64,000 nucleotides of DNA from an uncultured Coriobacteriaceae bacterium. GTDB lineage: Bacteria; Actinomycetota; Coriobacteriia; Coriobacteriales; Atopobiaceae. The stretch spans positions 1 through 64,000 of the forward strand of contig CACZCK010000009.1 of the NCBI GenBank assembly GCA_902779675.1, in the 5' to 3' direction. Numbering within the stretch: position 1 is the stretch's first letter; each line of letters begins with the position of its first letter. The position numbers were made by a program, and so were the translations under genes. The notes beneath the pieces are model-generated. The model was not told the origin of the DNA. It did no database searches and saw nothing but the letters and a program-made list of their open reading frames with translations. Positions 14,951 through 23,931 of the stretch are shown here, piece after piece.

Positions 14951-15137
14951 ATGGACTTCGAAAGGCATCAGCCCCGACTTGCGCGAGAAGGCACGTGACT
15001 GCAAGACCCCCGAGGAGATGGTCGAGCTTGCCAAGGAGGCAGGAATCGAGCTCTCCGAGGAGCAGCTGGATGCGATTGCCGGCGGCGGGTTCTGGGACTG
15101 CGAGGACGAGCCTTGCGTCACGGCGTGGCACGCCTAG
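14951..15137 (+). pseudogene. RiPP/bacteriocin precursor with double-glycine leader, frameshifted
   Basis: An ideal ribosome site (AAAGGAG, 7-nt spacing) precedes ATG 14951, but this frame stops at 14998. Removing one A from the run at 14961-14963 joins MDFE to GISPDLREKARDCKTPEEMV, then ELAKEAGIELSEEQLDAIAGGG and a core FWDCEDEPCVTAWHA. The leader is a Nif11/bacteriocin-type helix ending in a double-glycine cleavage site; the core has two cysteines. As it stands only a GTG at 14907, without a good ribosome site, opens the core frame. It is either a recent pseudogene, a sequencing error or a slippage site. Confidence 0.65.
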
Positions 15138-15220
15138 GCTCACAGGCTGTCGCATCTCGCTGAGCCGCATACCCTGCTGGCAGGAGCACGGGCGCGAGGA
15201 CACCGTCCTCGCCGCGCTGC

Positions 15221-15748
15221 CTAGGCGTTGATCACGTTGATCTGGCAGGAGCGCATGGTCTCGAGCGCCGCCAGATGCTTCTGCGGCGTGACACCAGCGC
15301 AGCAGGCAGCATCGACAGAGATCTTGACCTCGGGCATGTTGGCCTTGAGGAGCAGCGCGTTCGAGACGACACAGATGTCGGTGCACAGGCCCACGAGCTC
15401 CAGCTCGATCTCCTCGGTCTCGGAGAGGGCTTTGAGGTCGGCCGCCAGCGCCGTGCTGCCAAAGGTCGGCTTCTCATAGATCTTGGCGCCTTCGAGAAGC
15501 TCGGCAATGTCGGGGCGGATCTTCCAGCCGTCCGTGCCCTTGACGCAGTGCACGACGGGGAGGTTCCGTCCCTCCTGGGTCTCCATGTAGTTCTCGCCAT
15601 GGGTGTCCATGGTGGCGATGACGTCCTCGACGGGATACGAGGCAATCTTCGCCTTTACGGCATCGACGATGGCAACCGCCTCGGCAGTCCCGAGCGCCGC
15701 GTCGATGAAGTCGTTCTGCATGTCCACAACAACCAGGATCCTTCTCAT
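15221..15748 (-). CDS. cysteine hydrolase, isochorismatase/nicotinamidase family
   Basis: 175 residues. The triad of the family is visible: Asp9 in VVVDMQNDF, Lys93 in YEKPTFGST and nucleophilic Cys126 in GLCTDICVVSNALLLK. A metal-binding Asp/His set near MDTHGENY (residues 48-54) is as in nicotinamidases (PncA), making NAD-salvage deamidation of nicotinamide the best guess; other amidases of the family are possible. A GTG two codons upstream is an alternative start. Single-gene unit. Confidence 0.85.
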   Translation of the reverse strand: MRRILVVVDMQNDFIDAALGTAEAVAIVDAVKAKIASYPVEDVIATMDTHGENYMETQEGRNLPVVHCVKGTDGWKIRPDIAELLEGAKIYEKPTFGSTALAADLKALSETEEIELELVGLCTDICVVSNALLLKANMPEVKISVDAACCAGVTPQKHLAALETMRSCQINVINA

Positions 15749-15851
15749 GTCCACGGCCTCGCAATCGATCGAGCCCCATCGGAGGGGCGGGCTGTTCTAA
15801 CGGCAGTTACAAGCATATGCGTCTTTGGCGCGACATGGGGGCACGATTCCG

Positions 15852-16070
15852 TTACGCGTCCTCGCTGAGATGGATCGTCCATCCAGTGTCGAGCCCGCAG
15901 TCGTAGTCGGTCGCCACGCAGCCGACACCGAGCCGTCGCATGATAGGAGCGATGACGCACGCCGGCGACGAGCTCATAATGACATCGTCGATCAGAGTGA
16001 GGCACCAAAAGAACTCCCACTGCATGCGGTAGTCGGGCACTCCGCTCGGCCCCGCCACCTCACCGCTCAT
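15852..16070 (-). CDS. hypothetical protein, 72 aa
   Basis: Its ATG directly abuts the stop of the His-rich Sel1 gene (TAGATG), so it could be the coupled second gene of that unit. The product has Cys and Trp residues (MQWEFFWCLTLIDDVIMSSS, VGCVATDYDCGLDTGWTIHL) and no clear membrane segment. No family recognised; it may be a remnant. Evidence is limited to the abutting start. Confidence 0.4.
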   Translation of the reverse strand: MSGEVAGPSGVPDYRMQWEFFWCLTLIDDVIMSSSPACVIAPIMRRLGVGCVATDYDCGLDTGWTIHLSEDA

Positions 16071-16976
16071 CTAAACGGCTGCGCGCCAGCAGGCTGCCTT
16101 CTCTGGGCTTGCGGGAACGTCGGGCGTGCCCTTCTCGCACCAGCTGGCCAGGCGAAGCATCAGCTCGCAGAACTCCAACGCAGAGCAGCTCGCACGATAG
16201 GCCTCGAGCATGCCGTCGCGATCGGCAAGCGCCACATCGGCCGCACCGTTGTCCACGGCGCAATCGAGCCAGTACAGGGCGGCGAGGTCGTCTCGGGGCA
16301 GGCCGGCACCGGCGTTGTAGAGCTGGGCCAGATGATACTGCGCATATCCGTCGGCGCCAAACTCGGCCCCCGCACGAAAGACCTTTGCCGCCTCGTCGTA
16401 CTCCCCCTTGGCAAGGCAGGTGCTCGCAATGGCAAAGAGCCCGCGGTTGACCTCCGCCTTCTGGTCGCTGGCCTCTGGGTAGACCCGCGAGACGAACACG
16501 GCCATGGAAGCGTAGACGTCTGCTGCCGACTTCTGCTCGATGCCCTCGCACACAAAGTCGAGCATGCACTTGCCACAGAGCTTGCCTGCCCGCTCGTTGC
16601 CCAAAAGCTCCGCCTGATGAAAGAGCCGCGCCGCCTCGGCAAAGTCACGTCTGACCCCAAGGCCACGCGCATAGAGGCTACCGAGATTGTAGAACGCGGT
16701 CTCGTTCTGCTCGAGCTTCAGCACGCTCGCATATGCCTCGACCGCCGACTCGAAGTCCTGGGAGCCCAGCGCAACCTGCCCCAGCACAAGGAGCGACCGC
16801 ACGGCCTCCTCCTGGCTCATCGGCTCGTCGTGATGGTGCCCGTCATGGCCTGCATGGTGATGGTGATGGTGCCCGTGCCCAGCGTGATGGCGGTGCGCCT
16901 CGTGCCCCGAAAGGGACTGGCCCTGCGCGCGGCCCTCGCCCTCTGCATGACTCATCTGCGCCTCGTCTGCGTCCAT
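16071..16976 (-). CDS. Sel1/TPR-repeat protein with His-rich N-terminus
   Basis: 301 residues. Residues 25-49 contain 15 histidines (short HHHHHH and HDGHHH runs), a likely transition-metal-binding segment of the sort seen in nickel or zinc chaperones. Residues ~55-290 are Sel1/TPR-like helical hairpins: AVRSLLVLGQVALGSQDFES, AFYNLGSLYARGLGVRRDFA, IASTCLAKGEYDEAAKVFRA and AQYHLAQLYNAGAGLPRDDL. No signal peptide. ATG 16955 (MSHAEGEG) is an alternative start. The His tail could buffer metal; no metal transporter is adjacent, so the role is open. Confidence 0.8.
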   Translation of the reverse strand: MDADEAQMSHAEGEGRAQGQSLSGHEAHRHHAGHGHHHHHHAGHDGHHHDEPMSQEEAVRSLLVLGQVALGSQDFESAVEAYASVLKLEQNETAFYNLGSLYARGLGVRRDFAEAARLFHQAELLGNERAGKLCGKCMLDFVCEGIEQKSAADVYASMAVFVSRVYPEASDQKAEVNRGLFAIASTCLAKGEYDEAAKVFRAGAEFGADGYAQYHLAQLYNAGAGLPRDDLAALYWLDCAVDNGAADVALADRDGMLEAYRASCSALEFCELMLRLASWCEKGTPDVPASPEKAACWRAAV

Positions 16977-17480
16977 CGCGACCCCCGTTCGCTACCAACA
17001 TTCAGGCACCACCATGATGCAAAAGGGTGCCTTTTGCAAGGAGCGGCCTTCGGCGCAGCGTGACGGCCTTTTGGATGCCCAACGCCCGTCCATGAGGTAG
17101 CGGGCCGACACCTCGATCGCACTTGTCATGAGACGGCCTCGGCAAGCAAAACGTTGTCAGGGCCGCAGTTTTGTAAGGCCTACGCAAAGAATTGGTTAGG
17201 TCCAGTTCAGTTGTTTTGTCGTTTCTTAACTTACAAACGCCTCCCAAATTGCAAATACAACATCTCGTTTCAATAAAACCGCTGGTAAATGGGTCATACG
17301 TACGCCCCTCCAACGCTGACAACCCGCTTACGGCCCCATGATGCTACTAGACGAACATCAGCTACGCAGCTATGCCTGTGCGCCGTGGCCTCGGAGCGCC
17401 CCGAGACAGAGGCGCGGGCGACGTCGGCCCTTGCTCACCACAGGGGCGCAAGCGCACCGTAAGCAAAAGGAGCATCAGCC
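16977..17480. other. intergenic region upstream of phosphate-uptake pair
   Basis: A 500-bp gap between divergent units. It contains a small palindrome TGCAAAAGG-gtg-CCTTTTGCA (17018-17038) and an AT-richer stretch around 17150-17280, which probably holds the promoter of the DUF47 gene. I see no gene, no RNA and no clear PHO-type direct repeat. Confidence 0.4.
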
Positions 17481-18104
17481 ATGAGTCGAGTACGACACAT
17501 CGAGAACCAGTTCTTTGACAAGTTTGCCGAGTTGGCCCACGAGGTGGCCGCCTGCGCAGAGGTGTTCGACGACATCGCGCACAACTGGCCCGCGTCGAAA
17601 GGCCGCATCCCCGAGGTCAAGGACTACGAGGTCAAGTGCGATGCCATCATGCGCGAGACCCTCACCCTGCTCGAGAACTCGTTCATCACGCCCTTCGACC
17701 GCGAGGACATCAACCTGCTGGTACGCGAGCTCGACCACATCACCGACGGCATGGACAACGTCTCTGCGCGCTTCGACCTCTACGACATCGATAACATGCG
17801 CCCCGAGGCCATACAGATGGCCGAGCTGACTCTGCGCGCCAGCCGCGAGCTGTCCGACCTCTTCGATCACTTCGAGAACTTCAAGAAGGACCCGGTTGTG
17901 CGCGAGAAGATGCACACCGTAGGCACCATCGAGGACGAGGGCGACACGGTTTCTCGCCAGGCGCTGGCCAACATCTTCCGCGAGAACACCGACGCTATCG
18001 AGGTGCTCAAGTGGAAGTCGCTGATCGACACCATGGAGAGCACGGTGGACTCGTGCAAGGGTGTTGCCAACGTCGTCCGCAGCGTGTTGATGAAGAATGC
18101 TTAG
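17481..18104 (+). CDS. DUF47 (PhoU-like) phosphate transport regulator
   Basis: 207 residues, all-helical PhoU-related protein of the DUF47/TIGR00153 family: FFDKFAELAHEVAACAEVFD, then VKDYEVKCDAIMRETLTLLE, FITPFDREDINLLVRELDHI and TDGMDNVSARFDLYD. DUF47 proteins accompany low-affinity PiT transporters and are thought to gate or regulate them. A strong AAGGAG precedes the ATG. Its stop overlaps the PiT start by 8 bp (ATGCTTAG), so the two are coupled. Confidence 0.92.
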   Translation: MSRVRHIENQFFDKFAELAHEVAACAEVFDDIAHNWPASKGRIPEVKDYEVKCDAIMRETLTLLENSFITPFDREDINLLVRELDHITDGMDNVSARFDLYDIDNMRPEAIQMAELTLRASRELSDLFDHFENFKKDPVVREKMHTVGTIEDEGDTVSRQALANIFRENTDAIEVLKWKSLIDTMESTVDSCKGVANVVRSVLMKNA

Positions 18105-19089
18105 CCCGCTGCTTATGGCCGTCTTGGCGGCGGCCATCGTCTTCGAGTTCATCAACGGCTTCCACGACACCGCCAACGCCATTGCCACCACGGTCTACAC
18201 GCGCGCCCTTCCCCTGCGCGTGGCCATCCTCATGAGCGCCACCATGAACTTCATCGGCGCGCTCATGAGCGAAAAGGTGGCCATGACCATCGCCCATGGG
18301 CTGGTCAACGTCTCGCTCGAGCTCTACGTCATCCTGGCGGCGCTGCTCGGCGCCATCATCTGGGACCTGCTCACCTGGTGGTTCTCCATTCCCTCCAGCT
18401 CGAGCCACGCCCTCATCGGTAGCCTGATCGGCGCGACCATGGTCTTCTCGCACAGCGTGGCCACGGTCGAGTGGAAGGGCGTGCTGATGAAGGTGGTCAT
18501 CCCGCTATTCACCTCGCCCCTCATCGGCATGCTCCTGGGCTTTACAGTGATGCGCCTGGTCTTCGAGCTCTTCGCCAACTGGCATCCGAGCAAGGCCAAC
18601 GCCTTCTTCCACAAGGCCCAGATCTGCTCGTCGATGTTCATGGCCTACAGCCATGGCAACAACGACGCCCAAAAGACCATGGGCATCATCACGCTGGCCA
18701 TGATCGGCGCGGGCATGCTGCCCGAGGGATCGGGCGTGCCCACGTGGGTCAAGATCATGTGCGCCGCCACCATGGCACTGGGCACTTCCATCGGTGGTCA
18801 GCGCATCATGAAGACCGTCGGCAGCGGCGTGACCAAGCTCGAGCCGGTCATGGGCTTCGTCTCGGAGTTCTCGTCGGCCGTGGCCATCGAGACCATGACG
18901 GCGCTCGGCGCGCCCGTCTCCACCACGCAGGTGCTCACCACCTCGGTCATGGGCACGGGCTCGGCCCGCGGTGCCAAGAAGGTCAAGTGGGGCATGGCGG
19001 GCAGCATCTTTACCGCCTGGATCGTGACGCTGCCGGCCACCATGGCACTCGGTGCTCTCTGCGCCTTTGTCATCGGGATGATCGTCTAA
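18097..19089 (+). CDS. PiT-family inorganic phosphate transporter
   Basis: 330 residues, about ten membrane segments. The PiT signature occurs twice in inverted-repeat fashion: FEFINGFHDTANAIATTVYT near the N-terminus and FMAYSHGNNDAQKTMGIITL in the second half, giving the GxxDxANA / GxNDAxK phosphate-binding core. It imports metal-phosphate or phosphate with protons. The length is on the short side for PiT, consistent with a compact bacterial form. Coupled to the upstream DUF47 gene. Confidence 0.93.
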   Translation: MLSPLLMAVLAAAIVFEFINGFHDTANAIATTVYTRALPLRVAILMSATMNFIGALMSEKVAMTIAHGLVNVSLELYVILAALLGAIIWDLLTWWFSIPSSSSHALIGSLIGATMVFSHSVATVEWKGVLMKVVIPLFTSPLIGMLLGFTVMRLVFELFANWHPSKANAFFHKAQICSSMFMAYSHGNNDAQKTMGIITLAMIGAGMLPEGSGVPTWVKIMCAATMALGTSIGGQRIMKTVGSGVTKLEPVMGFVSEFSSAVAIETMTALGAPVSTTQVLTTSVMGTGSARGAKKVKWGMAGSIFTAWIVTLPATMALGALCAFVIGMIV

Positions 19090-19134
19090 GGCAAAGACAA
19101 CCTAGCCAGACGGGCGGGCACCTCGGAAGAGCCC

Positions 19135-19542
19135 TCAGGGCTGCCAGAGGTACAGACCCTCCCCCATCGCGAGCTGCCGCACCAGTGCGAGCAGCTCGTC
19201 ATTTGGGTTGTAGATGGTCAGGCACGTGTCGTCGGGCTCGGAGACGATCAGGGCGTCGCCCATCCGAATGCACACGTACCGGCGGTTCATCTCCTGCACC
19301 ACCCGCGCGGGAGAGGGGTTGACCTCTTGCTCATCGTCCAAAGCCAGGTCGAAGTAGCAGTTGAGCTTGAGCACGAGGTCGATGTGCCTCTGCTTGACCT
19401 GCGCGAACTGCGATTCCTCCAAATAGTGGCGCTCCACGGCAAAATACTGGCCGGGACTGTCTGCGGGTACCTGCCGCGGCAGTATGTCCACCACCCAGTA
19501 TGGCATCTCCAGCAGCTCGTCGATGGTCATGCCCATGCTCAC
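19135..19542 (-). CDS. hypothetical protein, 135 aa
   Basis: Soluble protein with MTIDELLEMPYWVVDILPRQ at the N-terminus and a beta-rich end (YVCIRMGDALIVSEPDD, TCLTIYNPNDELL). The pattern recalls a conserved actinobacterial family of unknown function in which a short helix is followed by a small beta domain. MGMTID two codons later is an alternative start. Converges with the PiT gene. Confidence 0.65.
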   Translation of the reverse strand: MSMGMTIDELLEMPYWVVDILPRQVPADSPGQYFAVERHYLEESQFAQVKQRHIDLVLKLNCYFDLALDDEQEVNPSPARVVQEMNRRYVCIRMGDALIVSEPDDTCLTIYNPNDELLALVRQLAMGEGLYLWQP

Positions 19543-19686
19543 TCACTCCCATCCGCAGGCAGGCCGGCGCGGTTCCCTTGCGGCATCATCATAGCCCGCC
19601 ACGCCAGAGCCGGCAGGCCATGAGCATGCGCGGGCTGCACAAGGTGTGCGACAATCGCCAGAGCAACCATACGGAGGGAGCACATC

Positions 19687-20145
19687 ATGCTTGAGGTAGG
19701 AACCAAGGCCCCCGAGTTCACCTTGCCAGACCAGAACGGAGACCTGCACAGCCTGGCCGACTACCGCGGCCAGAAGGTCGTGCTCTACTTCTATCCCAAG
19801 GACATGACCAGCGGCTGCACAAGCCAAGCCTGCTCGTTTGCTGACCTCTACCCGCAGTTCCGCGAGGCGGGCGCCGTCGTGCTGGGTGTGAGCAAGGACA
19901 CGGTGGCCTCGCACAAGCGCTTCGAGGAGAAGCACGGCCTGCCCTTTACCCTGCTTTCGGACCCTGAGCTGCAGGTAATCGAAGCCTACGACGTGCTCGT
20001 CGAAAGCGTCACAAAGACGGGCAAAACCACCCGCAAGCTGGTACGCAGCACCTACCTCATCGACGAGGAGGGCGTCATCGCACGCGCCTTTGGCAAGGTG
20101 AAGGCAAAGGACAACGCCCGACAGATGCTCGACGAGCTGGTGTAG
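19687..20145 (+). CDS. bcp: thioredoxin-dependent peroxiredoxin, Bcp type
   Basis: 152 residues, typical Bcp/PrxQ size. The peroxidatic Cys44 and resolving Cys49 are in DMTSGCTSQACSF, the compact CX4C arrangement of Bcp. The KAPEFTLPDQNG start, VVLYFYPKD strand and GVSKDTVASHKRF follow the family. It reduces hydrogen peroxide and organic peroxides with thioredoxin. GGAGGGAG precedes the ATG. Single gene, facing away from its neighbours. Confidence 0.95.
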   Translation: MLEVGTKAPEFTLPDQNGDLHSLADYRGQKVVLYFYPKDMTSGCTSQACSFADLYPQFREAGAVVLGVSKDTVASHKRFEEKHGLPFTLLSDPELQVIEAYDVLVESVTKTGKTTRKLVRSTYLIDEEGVIARAFGKVKAKDNARQMLDELV

Positions 20146-20170
20146 CGACTGCAGACACAGACAGATGGGG

Positions 20171-20758
20171 TCATGCCTCGCAGGCTTGTTCCTCATCTTT
20201 CAGCTCGCTCAGAAACGCAACAAGGAACTCGTGGCGCGAGGCTGCGAGCTCCCTGCCCGCGCTGGTGTTCATCTCGTCCTTGAGCAGCAGCAGCTTCTCA
20301 TGGAAGTGCGCAACGGACGACTCGAGAGACCTGCCGTGCTCGCCCCCAAAGGCAAAGGTGCGGGCGATGCCGATGGCACCAAGGGCATCCAGTCGGTCGG
20401 CGTCCTGCACGATCATCCCCTCGAGCGTCCTTGGTCTCCTGCCGCGGTTCTGGCTAAATGAAACGCCATTGATGACCTCGCAGATCCGTTCGACCTCGCT
20501 CGTTTCGAGGCCGAGGCGGGCGAGGAATGCTCGAGCGTTGGCATTGCCCTCGGTATGAAAGAGCTTATGATCGTCGGCGTCATGCAATAGCGCTGCAAGC
20601 GCCACAACCTCCTGGTCGCAACCAGGCTCAAGACGTGCGATGCGCATCGCGTTGCGGTAGACGCGCAGGGTATGGTTGGCATCATGACTCGCTGGCTGGT
20701 CGCAGAACAGCTCGTGCACATAGGCCACCGCAGCGTCGACCATCGCCTCGTCAACCAT
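20171..20758 (-). CDS. HD-domain phosphohydrolase
   Basis: 195 residues. HD metal-binding signature: His24 and neighbours in SHDANHTLRVYRNA, HD in ALAALLHDADDHKLF, and a third Asp in MIVQDADRLDALGAIGIART. The layout matches the YedJ/uncharacterised HD hydrolase group (metal-dependent phosphohydrolases on nucleotides or related). The substrate is not known. It converges with the peroxiredoxin gene. Confidence 0.88.
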   Translation of the reverse strand: MVDEAMVDAAVAYVHELFCDQPASHDANHTLRVYRNAMRIARLEPGCDQEVVALAALLHDADDHKLFHTEGNANARAFLARLGLETSEVERICEVINGVSFSQNRGRRPRTLEGMIVQDADRLDALGAIGIARTFAFGGEHGRSLESSVAHFHEKLLLLKDEMNTSAGRELAASRHEFLVAFLSELKDEEQACEA

Positions 20759-20949
20759 GGGTCATCAGTCTCCCTCGTTACACGCTCCCCTTGACTCATC
20801 AGGGTAGACGCTCTGAGCCAAGAACGCCAACCATACGCCGGTCCATGTCGCATGTCTGCAGAAGTCACGAGAAACCGCCCTTCCCGCATTGCGACTAAAT
20901 CAAAACAGATAGCATGACCACGTTTTGACATGGGAGGAAAGCCACGAGC

Positions 20950-21423
20950 ATGCGACTAACAGCAGACGAGAGAAGACAGCTTGAGGATACGATCGCGCCG
21001 TATGCGAACGACGAGGACGTTCTTCGCATGGCCAGTTATGTCCAGCACGGCACGGTCGATACCCTAAGCCACTGCCGCAGCGTCGCGGAGGTCAGCTGGT
21101 GGCTGGCCCACCGGCTGCACCTCAAGGTAAACCGCACGTCCCTGCTGGTAGGTGCCCTGTTGCATGACTTCTACCTCTATGACTGGCATGGTGCCGGCTG
21201 GCGGCACAGCTACCGCCACGCCGAATGCGCCCGGCGCAATGCAGCCGCTCACTTTGGCATCGACGAGCGGACGCAGCAGGTGATCCGCTGCCACATGTGG
21301 CCCATCAGCATCACGCATGTCCCGCGCACGCGTGAGGCCGTCCTCGTCTGCCTATCGGACAAGTACGTCTCGCTCCACGAGACGCTGCTGCAGCGACGCA
21401 AGCAACGCACCGTCTGCCGCTAG
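20950..21423 (+). CDS. HD-domain protein
   Basis: 157 residues with an HD-type core: QHGTVDTLSHCRSVAEVSWW, GALLHDFYLYDWH and HSYRHAECARRNAAAHFGID. The HD pair and further histidines could ligate metal. Similar small HD proteins are annotated as hydrolases of unknown substrate. AGGAAAG precedes the start. It ends just before a bidirectional terminator shared with the cupin gene. Confidence 0.85.
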   Translation: MRLTADERRQLEDTIAPYANDEDVLRMASYVQHGTVDTLSHCRSVAEVSWWLAHRLHLKVNRTSLLVGALLHDFYLYDWHGAGWRHSYRHAECARRNAAAHFGIDERTQQVIRCHMWPISITHVPRTREAVLVCLSDKYVSLHETLLQRRKQRTVCR

Positions 21424-21454
21424 GCTCGGCTTGCAGAAACCCCGATCAGCACAA

Positions 21455-21488
21455 AGAGGGCCACGCGCCGCATGACGCGTGGCCCTCT
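21455..21488. terminator. bidirectional terminator
   Basis: Thirteen-base stem AGAGGGCCACGCG / CGCGTGGCCCTCT with an 8-nt loop, between the convergent HD and cupin genes. Confidence 0.8.
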
Positions 21489-21528
21489 GCCTTCTCTTTG
21501 CCGTCCACAAAAGGACAGCTCACCTAGC

Positions 21529-21873
21529 CTAGTACAGGATCAGCGCGATAAACTCCAGCGGCACGTCGCCGGTGTTGACCAGCCCATGCATCTCGCCGTC
21601 GTTGCAGACGGTGGTGTCGCCGGGCTCCACCTGCACGAAGGTGCCGTTGTCGTTGTACTCGCCCGTGCCCGAGAGGAAGTAGAAGATCTCGTTGTCGCCC
21701 TCGTGCTTGTGCTCGCCGATGCTGTTGCCTGGAGCCAGGATCATGCGGTTGAACAGGCGGCCCTTGCCGTACAGCTCGTCAACGCCCTCGGCGATGAGGT
21801 GCTGCTCGGTCTCGCCATTGCCGTTGCGGATGCACTTGAACTCGATCTTCTGGTCTGCCTTCTTGCGGATCAT
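21529..21873 (-). CDS. cupin-domain protein
   Basis: 114 residues forming one conserved cupin barrel: motif 1 IGEHKHEGDNEIFYFLSGTG with metal ligands His, His and Glu, and motif 2 PGDTTVCNDGEMHGLVNTG with the last His. Single-domain cupins of this kind bind metal and small sugars or acids; the ligand here is unknown. It lies 46 bp downstream of the alcohol dehydrogenase on the same strand and may be part of that three-gene operon. Confidence 0.9.
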   Translation of the reverse strand: MIRKKADQKIEFKCIRNGNGETEQHLIAEGVDELYGKGRLFNRMILAPGNSIGEHKHEGDNEIFYFLSGTGEYNDNGTFVQVEPGDTTVCNDGEMHGLVNTGDVPLEFIALILY

Positions 21874-21919
21874 GCCAGTACCCCTCTCCTTGTCAGCGGC
21901 GCCCGATGGCGCCGCGCTG

Positions 21920-23035
21920 CTACTTGACGAACAGTGACCTCAGAATCTCGCCGATCTGCCCAGCCGTCACGTCTGCCCACGTGTTCTTGACCGAGCCGTT
22001 GTTCTCCCATCTGGGCAGAGCCGCCTCGACCTCGTCTGCGCTCATGTGGATGCGACCCAGCTCGGCGGGCTGGCAGACGTCGGTGACGAGACTCACGTAC
22101 GCCTCCTCGTCCATGCCGATCTGCTCGTAGAACGCCGCCGCATAGGCCGGATCGGCCTCGCGCACGAGGGTGAGCATCGCCGGCATGAAGGCAGCCGACG
22201 CAAAGCCGTGGGGCACCCCGTAGTTCTCGGTGAGGTAGTAGCCCACGTTGTGCGGGAAGCACGTGCCCGTGGTGTTGATGGCAAGGCCGCCCAGGATGGA
22301 GGCCTCATACAGGGCCCGGCGCTGCGAGGCGTTGAGCGGCACCTCTGCGGCACCGAGAGCGGCCCTGAGCGGACCGGCTGCCAAACGGATGGCGCGTACT
22401 GCGAAGGCGCGCGAGATCTCGTCGGACTTGTGACTGAAGTAGCTCTCGGTGGCATGGGCCAAGATGTCGACCCCGCACGAAAGCGTGACCGCCAGCGGGC
22501 AGGTGTGCGTGTGGCGGCTGTCGCCAAAGGCCACGGTGGCGTACAGGCGGTCGTCATGGATGCTGTGCTTGCGGTGGGCACCGTCGGTGAGCACAGACAC
22601 CTTGGTCACCTCGCTGCCCGTACCAGCAGTAGTGCCCACCAGCACGATGGGCAGCGGGTTACGCTCCCACTCAAGGGCATAGAAGCCCGCCTCGCCGAGC
22701 GAGGGATTGGCGGCAAAGACGGCCGTGGCCTTGGCGGCATCGAGCGCCGAGCCGCCACCGATGCCCACGACAAACTGCGCGCCGCTCTGGGCTGCCAGGC
22801 GTCCGGCCTCGATGCAGCCTGCCACGGGCGGGTTCTCGGCCACGCCGTCCCAAGTCACGCCGGCAATGCCGCAGGCTTCAAGGGCTGCCTGCACGTCGGC
22901 CAGAGCGCCGCTGGCCTTGGCGGCCTGCCCGCTCACGACCAGCAGGCAGCGCTCGCCCAGCGCGTGCAGCTCGTCCTTGTGCCTGTCGATGCACCCCTCG
23001 CCCACATGAAGGCGCGTCGGCATGAAGTAGTCCAT
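21920..23035 (-). CDS. iron-containing alcohol dehydrogenase
   Basis: 371 residues, group III Fe-ADH. The nucleotide-binding GIGGGSALDAAKA, the TTAGTGSEVT motif and the metal ligands (Asp/His in the CGVDILAHATESY helix, later His in CFPHNVGY and GVPHGFASA) are all present. It reduces an aldehyde or oxidises an alcohol with NAD(P); the substrate is uncertain (butanol-dehydrogenase-like). Stop and start are separated from the cyclase gene by 9 bp, so they are cotranscribed with the cupin. Confidence 0.92.
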   Translation of the reverse strand: MDYFMPTRLHVGEGCIDRHKDELHALGERCLLVVSGQAAKASGALADVQAALEACGIAGVTWDGVAENPPVAGCIEAGRLAAQSGAQFVVGIGGGSALDAAKATAVFAANPSLGEAGFYALEWERNPLPIVLVGTTAGTGSEVTKVSVLTDGAHRKHSIHDDRLYATVAFGDSRHTHTCPLAVTLSCGVDILAHATESYFSHKSDEISRAFAVRAIRLAAGPLRAALGAAEVPLNASQRRALYEASILGGLAINTTGTCFPHNVGYYLTENYGVPHGFASAAFMPAMLTLVREADPAYAAAFYEQIGMDEEAYVSLVTDVCQPAELGRIHMSADEVEAALPRWENNGSVKNTWADVTAGQIGEILRSLFVK

Positions 23036-23044
23036 GCGAGCCTC

Positions 23045-23794
23045 CTACTCGAAGACCGCCCAGGCGCGCACGGGCAGGCCAGTGGCACCCTCCACGCGCG
23101 GGTAGGCAATGAAGATAATGGCGCCGGTGGCTGGCAGCTGGTCGAGGTTGTCCATAAGCTCGACCTGGAAGCGGCCGGAGTCAAGAATCAGGCGCTCGCA
23201 GGCCAGGTCGTCCTCCTTGACAGCCTCGGGCGAGGCGTCGGTATCGAAGGTCTCGTGGCCGATGGCCGCCACGTTACGCTCGTCGATGAGGAAGCGCACC
23301 ACGGGCAGGCTCCAGCCAGGGGCATGCTCGCCACCCTCCTCGTCGAAGTTGTTGAGGGCGTCGTTGCTGGGCCAGCGATGACCCCAGCCGCTGCACAGCG
23401 CCACGAAAGTCCCCTCGGGGATGGTGCCGTACTCGGCCTCCCAGGCCTCGATGTCGGCCAGAGTGATGGCATACTCGGGATTCTCGGCAACCTTGTCGCG
23501 AATGTCGATGACCACCAGCGGCAGCACGTGGTCGGCGATGCCAAAGGCCTCAGGACCCGACGCACCCTCGATGAAGTGGTTGGGGAAGTCGATGTGGGTG
23601 CCAAACTGCCCCGGGAACTTGAAGGTGTGGATGCGGCAACGCAGCATCGGGTTGTCGTAGTCGAAGACGGTCTTGCACAGCTCCACCGATCCCTCGGGGA
23701 TGCCGCTCCAGAAGGGGCTCTCGTTGTTGAGGGGGTGGGAGAGCTCGACCCAGTGGCAGCCCTTCAGCTGATCGAGGGTATTCCAAAGGCCCAT
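23045..23794 (-). CDS. cyclase-family (kynurenine-formamidase-like) hydrolase
   Basis: 249 residues, PF04199-type. The metal motif HxGTHxDxPxHF appears as FGTHIDFPNHF, with upstream WVELSHPLNNESPFWSG, and CSGWGHRWPSND and HETFDTDASPEA downstream. These enzymes hydrolyse amides or lactones (N-formylkynurenine, or cyclic products) using zinc or manganese. First gene of a cyclase - Fe-ADH - cupin operon, suggesting a small catabolic module whose substrate I cannot name. Confidence 0.9.
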   Translation of the reverse strand: MGLWNTLDQLKGCHWVELSHPLNNESPFWSGIPEGSVELCKTVFDYDNPMLRCRIHTFKFPGQFGTHIDFPNHFIEGASGPEAFGIADHVLPLVVIDIRDKVAENPEYAITLADIEAWEAEYGTIPEGTFVALCSGWGHRWPSNDALNNFDEEGGEHAPGWSLPVVRFLIDERNVAAIGHETFDTDASPEAVKEDDLACERLILDSGRFQVELMDNLDQLPATGAIIFIAYPRVEGATGLPVRAWAVFE

Positions 23795-23931
23795 TGCGTA
23801 CCTCCTGCATCGCAGTGTTTACGGATGTGCTAGTTGTACCACGCACAGGCCCGCCGCACGCCGCAACGTGCGGTGACGTTCGGTCATGCGCGGCCGACGG
23901 CACGCAGGAGCCCGCTGCCACGACGATGCGG

